64,000 nt of DNA from Lentzea sp. NBRC 102530 (GTDB lineage Bacteria > Actinomycetota > Actinomycetes > Mycobacteriales > Pseudonocardiaceae), in NCBI RefSeq assembly GCF_030269365.1, contig NZ_BSTF01000005.1:310001-374000 (forward strand), written 5' to 3'. The translations under genes and the position numbers were made by a program. Numbering within the stretch: position 1 is the stretch's first letter; every line of letters begins with the position of its first letter. A model generated the notes under the pieces. That model did not search any database. It was not told the origin of the DNA and was given only the letters and a program-made list of their open reading frames with translations. Shown here in pieces: positions 18,250-26,091 of the stretch.

Positions 18250-19664
18250 CGGAATTGACGACCGACGCGGACGTCGAGGTCGGGCGCGAGGTGCTGACCT
18301 TCCCGCCGGACTTCCTGTGGGGGGCGGCCACCGCGGCGTTCCAGATCGAGGGCTCGACCACCGCGGACGGTCGCGGTGCCTCGATCTGGGACACGTTCGC
18401 CGCGACGCCCGGCAAGGTGCTCGCCGGCGACACCGGCGACCCGGCCTGCGACCACTACAACCGGTACCAGTCCGATGTGGACCTGATGAAGTCCCTCGGG
18501 CTCGCGGCCTACCGGTTCTCCATCGCGTGGCCCCGGATCCAGCCGAGCGGCAGCGGCAAGGTCGAGGAGCGCGGGCTCGCGTTCTACGACCGGCTGGTGG
18601 ACTCGTTGCTGGAGAAGGACATCCAGCCGCTCGCCACGCTGTACCACTGGGACCTGCCGCAGGTGCTGGAGGACTTCGGCGGCTGGCGCAACCGCGACAC
18701 CGCCTACCGCTTCGCCGAGTACGCGGCGATCGTCCACGAACGGCTCGGCGACCGGGTGCAGGCCTGGACCACGCTGAACGAGCCGTGGGTGTCGGCGTTC
18801 CTGGGCTACGGCAACGGCATCCACGCGCCGGGCGTCACCGACGCGGTCGCGTCCCTGGAGGCGGCGCACCACCTGCTGCTGGCCCACGGCCTTGCGACGC
18901 AGGCGTTGCGCGCACAGGCACCCGAGTCGCACCGGCTGTCGATCGTGCTCAACTTCAGCACGGTCTGGGGCGACGACGCGGAGGCCGTCCGCAAGGTCGA
19001 CGGCCTGCAGAACCGCATCCTGCTCGACCCGGTCCTCGGCCGCGGCTACCCGCTGGACGTCCTGCAGGACACCACCTGGCTGGGCGACTGGACGAACGTG
19101 GTGCGCGACGGGGACATGGAGACCATCGCGACCCCGGTCGACTGGATCGGCGTCAACTACTACAACCCGACCCGCGTGGCCCCGACCGCCGACCCGGACT
19201 TCGTGACGGCCGGGCCGCACGCGGGCCTGCGCGGGGTGGAGATCCAGCCTGGGCAGGGCGAGCTGACCGGGTTCGGGTGGGAGCAGAACGCCGACGCGTT
19301 CACGGAGTTGCTCGTGCGGCTCTCGCAGCACGTCGACGGGATCCCGTTGGTCGTGACGGAGAACGGTTCGGCGTTCCCGGACGTCGTGGACCCGGCAGGG
19401 CGCGTGAACGACGTGCAGCGGACCAAGTACCTGCTGGACCACGTGCGCGCGGTGCACCGGGCGATCTCCGAGGGCGCCGACGTCCGCGGCTACCTGGCGT
19501 GGTCGCTGCTCGACAACTTCGAGTGGGCGGCCGGGTACTCGCAGCGGTTCGGGATCGTGCACGTCGACTTCGAGACGCAGCAGCGCACGATCAAGGAGAG
19601 CGCGGTCGCCCTGTCCCGGATCATCGGGCAGAACGGCCTTCCCGCACACGGCTACACCGTTTAG
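18246..19664 (+). CDS. bglC: GH1 beta-glucosidase (BglC-like)
   Basis: 472 residues of glycoside hydrolase family 1. The acid/base Glu179 lies in TLNEPW and the nucleophile Glu372 in TENGSA; the N-terminal FLWGAATAAFQIEG and C-terminal SLLDNFEWAAGYSQRFG are also family marks. There is no signal peptide, so it cleaves imported cellobiose in the cytoplasm. The ATG at 18246 overlaps the permease stop (ATGA). Expression should follow the 14-bp operator at the head of the operon, and a hairpin containing the same palindrome ends the unit. Confidence 0.95.
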   Translation: MTELTTDADVEVGREVLTFPPDFLWGAATAAFQIEGSTTADGRGASIWDTFAATPGKVLAGDTGDPACDHYNRYQSDVDLMKSLGLAAYRFSIAWPRIQPSGSGKVEERGLAFYDRLVDSLLEKDIQPLATLYHWDLPQVLEDFGGWRNRDTAYRFAEYAAIVHERLGDRVQAWTTLNEPWVSAFLGYGNGIHAPGVTDAVASLEAAHHLLLAHGLATQALRAQAPESHRLSIVLNFSTVWGDDAEAVRKVDGLQNRILLDPVLGRGYPLDVLQDTTWLGDWTNVVRDGDMETIATPVDWIGVNYYNPTRVAPTADPDFVTAGPHAGLRGVEIQPGQGELTGFGWEQNADAFTELLVRLSQHVDGIPLVVTENGSAFPDVVDPAGRVNDVQRTKYLLDHVRAVHRAISEGADVRGYLAWSLLDNFEWAAGYSQRFGIVHVDFETQQRTIKESAVALSRIIGQNGLPAHGYTV

Positions 19665-19690
19665 CCGCCAGACGGGCCGAGGGGGCCTTC

Positions 19691-19736
19691 GAGCGCTCTC
19701 ACCCGCGGACACTCCTGTTCACGGGTGAGAGCGCTC
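19691..19736. terminator. Convergent terminator with an embedded operator-like palindrome
   Basis: GAGCGCTCTCACCCG (19691-19705) pairs perfectly with CGGGTGAGAGCGCTC (19722-19736) around a 16-base loop, between two convergent genes. The right arm also contains TGAGAGCGCTCTCT (19726-19739), a 13/14 match to the operator at 15129. Confidence 0.8.
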
Positions 19737-19748
19737 TCTTGTTCGGCC

Positions 19749-20936
19749 CTATCGCCGGCGCAGCACGCGCGGGTCGGCGTGCAGGTTCTCGGCGAGCTTG
19801 ACGGTGATGAACTCGTTGTTGTCCGGCTTGCTCGGCGTGCGGCCCGACGACGACGGGAAGTTGTTGTCGTTGAGCACCGCGATCGTGCGGTCGTCGAGGA
19901 TCGTGACGTCCTCGATGGTGACGAACGGGAACTTGAACGGGTCCGCCTGACCGCCGACGCGCTTCGGGTTCGCGAGGTTCAGCAGGTCCGCGACCACCGT
20001 CTTGTCGAGCTCGCCGTCGCGGTCGCGGTCGCGCTTGTCGGCGAGGTAGACGCGCTTGACGATCGCGTCGGCACCCTGGGCGCTGTCGCGTTCGATGACC
20101 AGCAGCCGGTTCGCGTCGACCGCGATGGCGTCCCCGATCGCGAAGTTCGGGTCCTCCAGCCGGTAGCGCCAGGTCTTGCCGGTGAAGCGGTTGGTCGCGA
20201 TGTCGAACTCGTTGAGGCGCAGCGTGCCCGGGGTGTCCCCGGCGACCGTGCCCTCCAGCAGGGCGTTGATCGTCCTGCCGTCCGGGGACAGCGTGATGCC
20301 CTCGAACCCCTTGCTGCCGCCCAGGTTCGGGTTGCCCTCGGGGTTCTCCGGCGCGCGCACGCCCGGCAGCGGCACGGGCGGTGCCAGGAGGCGTCCGGCG
20401 CGGTCGAAGTGCAGCAGGTACGGGCCGAACTCGTCGCCCATCCAGTAGGTGCCGTCGGAGCCGCGGGTGACCGACTCGACGTCGATGTCCGCGCCGGTGA
20501 GCACCCGGTCCGGCCGGGTGAGCGGGAACGGGATGTGGCCGTTCGGATCGGTCAGCGTGATGCCGCCGAGCACGTCGACGGTGTTCTTCCGGAAGTCCGG
20601 CGCGATGCGGTGGATGCGCAGCAGGAAGTCCGCGCTGTTGGCCTTGGTGCCGTAGCCGTTGTCGGAGATGGCGTCGAACGTGCCGTCGCTGTTGCGGACG
20701 AGGCCGCTGAAGCCCTGGACCGGCTGGTCGGCGAACGGCGGCGTCACCCCGTTGATCGGGGTCGTTCCCAGTGCCGCGCCGCTCGGCTCGCTGCCGGGCA
20801 GGAAGGTCTCCGCCGGGAGGAACGCGAAGTTCGTCAGCGTGGCCTGCTTCGGCGTCTTCTGCGGGGCGGCCGTGGTGGGCGTGGCCAGCGCGGTGACGGT
20901 GAGCAGGGTGAGGCCTACAGCCAGTGTTCTCCTCAT
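19749..20936 (-). CDS. Secreted phytase-like esterase domain protein
   Basis: 395 residues with a Sec signal peptide (MRRTLAVGLTLLTVTALATP...TAA). The mature protein belongs to the esterase-like/phytase-like domain family: VQGFSGLVRNSDGTFDAISD and GGSKGFEGITLSPDGRTINALLEG are typical beta-propeller blades. Members are exported and often annotated as phytase-like, but substrates are rarely known. It is monocistronic, convergent with the glucosidase gene and divergent from the next gene across 72 bp. Confidence 0.85.
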   Translation of the reverse strand: MRRTLAVGLTLLTVTALATPTTAAPQKTPKQATLTNFAFLPAETFLPGSEPSGAALGTTPINGVTPPFADQPVQGFSGLVRNSDGTFDAISDNGYGTKANSADFLLRIHRIAPDFRKNTVDVLGGITLTDPNGHIPFPLTRPDRVLTGADIDVESVTRGSDGTYWMGDEFGPYLLHFDRAGRLLAPPVPLPGVRAPENPEGNPNLGGSKGFEGITLSPDGRTINALLEGTVAGDTPGTLRLNEFDIATNRFTGKTWRYRLEDPNFAIGDAIAVDANRLLVIERDSAQGADAIVKRVYLADKRDRDRDGELDKTVVADLLNLANPKRVGGQADPFKFPFVTIEDVTILDDRTIAVLNDNNFPSSSGRTPSKPDNNEFITVKLAENLHADPRVLRRR

Positions 20937-21008
20937 GGCGCGACCCTATGACGATCGTTTTACCCGTGGTTCGCGTCGCGGCAACAAGTTCCATGAACTC
21001 TTGACGTC

Positions 21009-22031
21009 ATGACGACGACCTGGCGCATGCGCTTCGAACTCAGCGACAGCCCCGGCGCGCTCGCCCGCGTCACCGTCCGGCTCGCCGCGGCCGACTGCAA
21101 CGTGCTCGCGTTGCACGTGATGCCCGTGCCGGGTGGGGTTCTGGACGAGATCGTGGTGCGGGCCGGGGAGGGCGTGCTGCCCGCGGACCTCGTCGAGGCG
21201 GTGCGGGCCGAGGGCGGCCGTCGCGTCGGGATCACGCCCGCCGACGTCCGGGACCTGGTGGACGTGCCGACCTCGGTGCTCCGCGCGGCCCGCCAGGCGT
21301 TGGGCGACCCGAGCCAGGTGTCGTCGGCGTTGCGTTCCGTGCTGGCCGCGGACTCGGTGGTCGTGGGCGAGGCGGCCGAAGGCCAGGTCCAGTTGGGAGA
21401 GTGGGTCGTGCGGCGCGGCTGGGCGTCGTTCACGGACGTGGAACTCACGCGCGCGCAGGCGTTGGTCGATCTCGTGACGGCACCGGGCCCGTCCCTGCGG
21501 CCCGTGCTGAGCGAGGACGGCTTCGCCCTGGTCCTGCGCCCCGGTTCCGCGCTGGACGAGGACGCCGTCGCCGCGCTGCACTCGCGCTGTTCGATGAGGA
21601 CGATGTTCAACCGCTACCACTCGGGCATGCGCACGGTTCCCCGCCGCTGGCTGCACCGCCTGCTGAGCCCGCCGCGCGGCACGACGGTGCTGGCGCAGTG
21701 CGGCGACCAGGTGGTGGCTCTCGGTCAGCTCATCCACACCGGAACCCCGGACTGCGCCGAGATCTCGCTGCTCGTCGAGGACGCCTGGCAACGCCGGGGC
21801 GTGGGAGCGGCCCTGCTGGGAGCCTTGGCCGCGGATGCCCGTGGAGCCGGGTTCTCGGAGCTCGTGGCGTGGTGCCTGCCCTCCGAGACCGCCCTCGTCC
21901 GCACCGCCGCACGGGCCGGGCTCGCCGCCACGACACGCCGGGAAGACGGCCTGCTCCGCGTTTCGATCAAGCCCTGCGGACAGGCCCGAACGGCACCGAT
22001 CAACGCGGCGGTCGCCGAAAAATCACGATGA
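21009..22031 (+). CDS. GNAT acetyltransferase with N-terminal ACT-like domain
   Basis: 340 residues. Residues ~5-80 read as an ACT-like ligand-binding domain (MRFELSDSPGALARVTVRLA, then LDEIVVRAGEGV). The C-terminal ~110 residues are a GNAT acetyltransferase fold with the acetyl-CoA loop RRGVGAALLGAL. The fusion suggests an acetyltransferase controlled by a small ligand such as an amino acid, which is inference. It has no obvious ribosome-binding site. The substrate is unknown. It lies between the cellobiose operon and its probable LacI regulator without evident link. Confidence 0.8.
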   Translation: MTTTWRMRFELSDSPGALARVTVRLAAADCNVLALHVMPVPGGVLDEIVVRAGEGVLPADLVEAVRAEGGRRVGITPADVRDLVDVPTSVLRAARQALGDPSQVSSALRSVLAADSVVVGEAAEGQVQLGEWVVRRGWASFTDVELTRAQALVDLVTAPGPSLRPVLSEDGFALVLRPGSALDEDAVAALHSRCSMRTMFNRYHSGMRTVPRRWLHRLLSPPRGTTVLAQCGDQVVALGQLIHTGTPDCAEISLLVEDAWQRRGVGAALLGALAADARGAGFSELVAWCLPSETALVRTAARAGLAATTRREDGLLRVSIKPCGQARTAPINAAVAEKSR

Positions 22032-22065
22032 ACAGCGCGGAAACCCTCCTCGGAGATCGCTTGGG

Positions 22066-22080
22066 GCTAAGCTGCTTAGC
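22066..22080. promoter_or_regulatory. Palindrome upstream of the LacI-family gene
   Basis: GCTAAGCTGCTTAGC is a perfect 7+1+7 palindrome 30 bases before the LacI gene start, placed to overlap its promoter. It does not resemble the GAGCGCTC-type box, so it may be read by a different regulator or serve autoregulation. Confidence 0.5.
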
Positions 22081-22109
22081 GACTCAAAGGTTTTCATCGA
22101 GGAGTGGTG

Positions 22110-23135
22110 GTGCTCGTGTCCAACCACGCGCGTCCGACGTTGGAAGACGTTGCCGCGAGGGCAGGGGTTTCCCGCGCCACGGCGTCACGAGTGCTGAACG
22201 CGTCCCCGCGCGTGAGCCCGGAAGCGCTGGAGGCCGTCAACGCCGCCGTCACGGCCCTCGGCTACCAGCCGAACCGAGCCGCCCGCGCCCTGGTCACCCG
22301 CCGCACCGGCGCGGTCGCCGTGCTGTTCTCCGAGCCGGAACCCAAGATCTTCGATGACCCGCACTTCGCGCGCCTGATCCGAGCGGGCGCCCGCGCGCTG
22401 GCCGACATGGACGTGCAGATGGTCCTGATGCTCGTCCACTCCCCGGACGACCAGGCCCGTGCGCACCGGTTCCTCGCCGGCGGCCACGTCGACGGTGCCC
22501 TGGTGTTCGCGCCGCACCGCAACGACGAACTCGTGTCGATCGTGAAGAAGCTGCCGCTGCCGGTGGTCTACGCCGGCAAGCCGTGGGGTTCGTTGCGGGG
22601 CATGCACCTCGTCGACAACGACAACGAGGGTGGCGCCGTCCTGGCCACCGAGCACCTGAAGTCGCTCGGGCGCAAGAAGATCGTGCACGTCTCGGGACCG
22701 TTGGACGAGTTGTCCGCCATCGATCGGTTGAACGGGTTCCGAGCCGCGTTGTCGTTGGACGACAAGGCCGTCGCCCGGGTCACCGAGGACGGTGGGTTCA
22801 CCCGGGAGGGTGGGCGCAAGGCCATGTCCGCGTTGCTGGCGCGGGTACCTGCGCTGGACGCGGTCTTCGTGGCGTCCGACCTGATGGCGGCTGGGGCGTT
22901 GGAGACGCTGGCGGAGGCTGGGCGGCGGGTGCCGCAGGACGTCGCCGTCGTCGGGTTTGACGACCACGTGGCGATCGCGGAGCACACTTCGCCGCCGTTG
23001 ACCTCGGTCCGGCAGGATTCCGACGAGCAGGTCAAGGTGATGGTCGAGCACCTGATGAAGCTGCTTCGGGACGAGACGGTGAAGAAGAAGCAGCAGATGC
23101 TTCCTACTGTGCTGGTGCCGCGCGAATCCGCCTGA
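22110..23135 (+). CDS. LacI-family transcriptional repressor, probable CebR-type
   Basis: 341 residues. The N-terminus is a LacI helix-turn-helix with hinge helix (PTLEDVAARAGVSRATASRVL, then GYQPNRAARALVTRR). The rest is a periplasmic-binding-protein-like sugar-sensing domain (HVDGALVFAPHRND, AVVGFDDHVAIAEHTSPPLT). Four in-frame GTG codons crowd the start; 22110 has the best spacing to AGGAG (5 bases), 22116 is the alternative. It is the nearest LacI regulator to the cellobiose operon and its 14-bp operator, so it is the likely CebR equivalent, although it is 2.4 kb downstream rather than adjacent. Confidence 0.9.
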   Translation: MLVSNHARPTLEDVAARAGVSRATASRVLNASPRVSPEALEAVNAAVTALGYQPNRAARALVTRRTGAVAVLFSEPEPKIFDDPHFARLIRAGARALADMDVQMVLMLVHSPDDQARAHRFLAGGHVDGALVFAPHRNDELVSIVKKLPLPVVYAGKPWGSLRGMHLVDNDNEGGAVLATEHLKSLGRKKIVHVSGPLDELSAIDRLNGFRAALSLDDKAVARVTEDGGFTREGGRKAMSALLARVPALDAVFVASDLMAAGALETLAEAGRRVPQDVAVVGFDDHVAIAEHTSPPLTSVRQDSDEQVKVMVEHLMKLLRDETVKKKQQMLPTVLVPRESA

Positions 23136-23439
23136 GGTCGGTTGCGTTCCAGAGTTCGGCTCACCTTGCGAGGGAGGGCGGCGCGGGTCGGTTCGGACAG
23201 GCTGGCATCCCGCCCCTCGAGGTAAGGCCCCCATCGCCACTGCAGGGGGAACCGGCTGGTCTGGTGTGAAGCAGCCCGTTCGGGCTCGCTCCGCTTCGCC
23301 ACGCCAGGACTCGTAAGTGGTTGGCCTGCGACTTCGGCTGTCCGGTTGGCACCGCGCGCCGAGCCAAGACGGTGGTCGGCTTGCGTTCGCGACTGCGGTT
23401 GGGCTCAGCTCTCGGCCGCTTGGCGCGCCGAGCCTGCCG
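23136..23439. other. Intergenic stretch without a supportable gene
   Basis: About 300 bp between LacI and the next convergent gene. A small GCCCGTTCGGGC hairpin near 23274 is followed by CGCTCCGCTTCGCC, which loosely resembles the dispersed element at 50569. Short open frames on both strands lack ribosome-binding sites. Confidence 0.6.
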
Positions 23440-23829
23440 TCAACCCATGTTCTTGCAGGTGGGTGGCGGTAGCGGGTTCAGCGGGCTGCACGGCCACCCG
23501 GAAGAGGACGGAGCGGTGGTCGTCGTTTGCGCCGGCGGGGGTGGTGGGGCCTCCGGGTTCGTCACCGCTGGGGGTGGCGTGGTCTTCTTCGGCTGTTGCT
23601 GGGTGCTCGACGGCGCGCTGCTCTCGCTCGAGGACGAGGGGGCGCTGCTGGGCGTCGAGCTGTCGGTCGTGCTCGGGTTGCTGTTGGTGGTCGAGGTGAT
23701 CCAGGTCGATGCCGGGGTTCTGCTTTGCGGGTCCTCGCCTGCGGCTCCGTGGAACGCCATGCCCACCAGCACCCCCAGCAACGCTGACCCGAGCACAGCG
23801 GAACCACCTGCGGCCCACAGTGCGCGCAC
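23440..23829 (-). CDS. Small membrane-anchored Ser/Thr/Pro-rich protein
   Basis: 129 residues. One N-terminal membrane segment (GSAVLGSALLGVLVGMAF) is followed by a ~75-residue low-complexity Ser/Thr/Pro linker and a C-terminal segment with two cysteines (WPCSPLNPLPPPTCKNMG). The GTG start at 23829 follows a strong GAGGAGG. It is probably anchored in the membrane and exposed outside. No domain is recognised and its role is unknown. Composition resembles cell-wall-spanning stalks. Confidence 0.65.
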   Translation of the reverse strand: MRALWAAGGSAVLGSALLGVLVGMAFHGAAGEDPQSRTPASTWITSTTNSNPSTTDSSTPSSAPSSSSESSAPSSTQQQPKKTTPPPAVTNPEAPPPPPAQTTTTAPSSSGWPCSPLNPLPPPTCKNMG

Positions 23830-23967
23830 GGCAGTCCTCCTCTAGATGCTCACGGTATGAAGTCGGGCGGTCACGCTCCAGGCACACTACCGGGTAGGCC
23901 GGATGCAGGAGAACGCTCACCCTGATGCCTTATCGGTTCCTTGATGGCCCCGGTTGAGTGATCGCCG

Positions 23968-24318
23968 TCACTGAACTGTGATCCGGGCGAGCACCAAACT
24001 GGCCCCGGAAAGGCCTGCCACCAGCACGGTTCCGGTGAGATGCCACGTCGGAGCGTCACCCGAGCAGGTGAACACCTCGGTGAAGCGTTCGGTGGAGCAG
24101 GTGACGAACGGGACCGAGGAGAGGGCTATGGAGGCGGCGGCCACTCCGCCCAGCAAGGCGCTGCCGAACGTGCGCATGAGGGGGAACGCGGCGTTGACCG
24201 TGCCCACCGCCGCGGTGGCGAAGAGGAGGGGGACCGGTTCGGGGAAGAGGCCGGTCAGCGCGCAGCCGACCATGAGGACGCCGAGCACGGCCTGGCCGAT
24301 CCTCGCCTGTGTCGCCAC
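23968..24318 (-). CDS. Small integral membrane protein
   Basis: 116 residues with three or four hydrophobic helices (AVLGVLMVGCALTGLF, LLGGVAAASIALSSVP, VLVAGLSGASLVLA). A pair of cysteines lies between helices three and four. The GTG at 24318 has no Shine-Dalgarno, but TAGGGT sits exactly 7 bases upstream, matching a -10 box for a leaderless transcript. No named family is recognised. It is divergent from the DM13 gene across 61 bp. Confidence 0.65.
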   Translation of the reverse strand: MATQARIGQAVLGVLMVGCALTGLFPEPVPLLFATAAVGTVNAAFPLMRTFGSALLGGVAAASIALSSVPFVTCSTERFTEVFTCSGDAPTWHLTGTVLVAGLSGASLVLARITVQ

Positions 24319-24379
24319 GGCGAGGACCCTAACAACTCCGTAAGCTCTTTTTGGTCCGGTTTGGTCCAGTATTTTCGGT

Positions 24380-24928
24380 ATGCGCCAGCGTCGTTTCCTG
24401 ATTCCCGTCTCAGTTCTCGTGGTCGTCGCACTCGGGGTGGGGTTGTACCTCTTCCAGCCGTGGCGGCTGCTCACGGTTCGCGAAACGCATGAGGCGTTGC
24501 TCGTGCCGCCGCCGGCCACTCAGACCACTGCTCAGAGCACCGCTCAAAGCACCGCGCAGGTGCCTGGTAGCGCGCCTGTCGCAACGCCCAAGGAGGTCGC
24601 CGCGGGCGAGTGGCGTTCGCTCGAACACGCGACCACCGGCAAGGCGAGCCTCATCGAACTGCCCGGTGGCGCGCATTCCGTCCAGTTCGCCGGGCTGAAC
24701 ACCAGTGACGGTCCCGACCTGTACGTCTACCTGTCCCCGCACGCGTCCAGTTCGGCGGAGAAAACCTTCGGCCAGGGATTCACCAGCCTGGGGAAGCTGA
24801 AGGGAAATCGTGGCGACCAGGTGTACGAAATCCCCGCCGGGGTGGACGTGTCCACCATTCGGAGCGTTGTCATCTGGTGTCAGCGGTTCAGTGCCGGCTT
24901 CGCCGTTGCACCGTTGGAACAAGCCTGA
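24380..24928 (+). CDS. DM13 domain protein, membrane-anchored
   Basis: 182 residues. One N-terminal membrane segment (FLIPVSVLVVVALGVGLYLF) is followed by a Thr/Gln-rich linker containing repeated AQST units. A DM13 domain occupies residues ~75-178 (SLEHATTGKASLIELPGGAH, GPDLYVYLS, DVSTIRSVVIWCQRFSAGFA). DM13 is an extracellular electron-transfer-type domain with a conserved Cys, here in VIWCQRF. The ATG follows AGTATTTT within 10 bases, so the transcript is probably leaderless. Two TTTGGTCC direct repeats lie in the promoter. Confidence 0.85.
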   Translation: MRQRRFLIPVSVLVVVALGVGLYLFQPWRLLTVRETHEALLVPPPATQTTAQSTAQSTAQVPGSAPVATPKEVAAGEWRSLEHATTGKASLIELPGGAHSVQFAGLNTSDGPDLYVYLSPHASSSAEKTFGQGFTSLGKLKGNRGDQVYEIPAGVDVSTIRSVVIWCQRFSAGFAVAPLEQA

Positions 24929-25140
24929 AACACAGGCGCGAGAAGCTGTGTGACGGGTGTTGACTTTCCTGGTCTAGACCACATAGCGTCTGCGCTCACA
25001 ACACAACATCGTCCCTTGCCGATGGGCGTGCGGAAGCCCCGTTGGCAAGGAGTACGGCTCACTGGGTGGGCCACACCGGCGGTGACGCGACTCCAACTCT
25101 CCCGGAGCCGCGCCACCGCCGGTGGCGTTTACTGTGGGTC

Positions 25141-26091
25141 GTGCACTCCAGGACGGTGGCGATCCACTACGTGCGCGCGGCGCTGCGCGCGTGCCCGGAA
25201 CCGTCCGCCGTGCTGCTCGGGGCGGGGATTCCGGCCAGTCTGCTCGCGGACGACCGTGCGCGCGTGACGCCCGCCCAGTACACGAAGTTCATCCAGACGC
25301 TCTGGGAAGTCCTCGACGACGAGTTCATGGGCTTCGGGCCGCGACCGTCCAAACGCGGCACGTTCGCGATGATGTGCCTGCTCGCCGTGCACTGCCCGGA
25401 CCTCGAGTCGGCGCTGCGCAGGGGACTCCAGTTCTACTCGCTCTTCGACCAGCCGCTCGACCTCGAACTCGACGGCGGCCGCTTCACGCTCGACGTGCCG
25501 GGCGATCCCGACCACTTCCTGACCGAGTCGCTGCTCGTGCTGTGGCACCGGCTCTCGTCGTGGCTCATCGGCCGCCGCATCCCGTTGCAGGGCGCCGAGT
25601 TCGGCTACGAGGAACCCGCGCACGCCGCCGAGTACCACCTGATCTTCGGCTGCCCGTTGCGGTTCGGGAGCACGCGGACCACCATCGCGTTCGACCCGAA
25701 GTTCCTGCGCATGCCGGTGGTGCAGGACGAGGCGGCGCTCAGGCGGTTCCTGCGGCACTCGCCCGCGGAGCTGTTGTCGCGCAGGGACCACGGCGCGGAC
25801 ACGGCCGGGCACGTGCGCAGGCTGCTGGGCCGCGGCGTCACCGGGCTGGAGGCGGTGGCGGCGCAGCTGGGCGTCTCGGCGCCCACGCTCAGGAGGAGGC
25901 TGGCCGCGGAGGGGACGTCGTTCCGCGAGGTGCGCGAGCAGTTGCTGCGCGACCAGGCGGTGGCGTCGCTGGTGCGCGGCGGGGAGTCGGTGGAGGAACT
26001 GGCGCTGCGCCTCGGGTTCTCCGAGGCGAGCGCCTTCCACCGGGCCTTCAAGCGGTGGACCGGTTCGTCACCGGGTTCCTACCGCGCCTAG
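25141..26091 (+). CDS. AraC-family regulator with arabinose-binding-like N-domain
   Basis: 316 residues. The N-terminal ~180 residues match the Arabinose_bd-type domain of OruR/ArgR-like AraC regulators (HYVRAALRACPEPSAVLLGA, MMCLLAVHCPDLESALRRG). The C-terminal ~85 residues carry the two AraC helix-turn-helices (VAAQLGVSAPTLRRRLAAEG, LALRLGFSEASAFHRAFKRW). I start at the GTG at 25141, where homology begins; the upstream extension looks non-coding. It converges on the fad operon and shares a CTAG with its stop. Regulators of this type often sit beside lipid catabolism genes, so fad control is plausible. Confidence 0.88.
   Translation: MHSRTVAIHYVRAALRACPEPSAVLLGAGIPASLLADDRARVTPAQYTKFIQTLWEVLDDEFMGFGPRPSKRGTFAMMCLLAVHCPDLESALRRGLQFYSLFDQPLDLELDGGRFTLDVPGDPDHFLTESLLVLWHRLSSWLIGRRIPLQGAEFGYEEPAHAAEYHLIFGCPLRFGSTRTTIAFDPKFLRMPVVQDEAALRRFLRHSPAELLSRRDHGADTAGHVRRLLGRGVTGLEAVAAQLGVSAPTLRRRLAAEGTSFREVREQLLRDQAVASLVRGGESVEELALRLGFSEASAFHRAFKRWTGSSPGSYRA

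Noticed and set aside
23161..23367. Minus-strand frame of 68 codons after the LacI gene
   Set aside because: It is Pro/Ser/Gly-rich, with no start signal, and overlaps a hairpin-like repeat.
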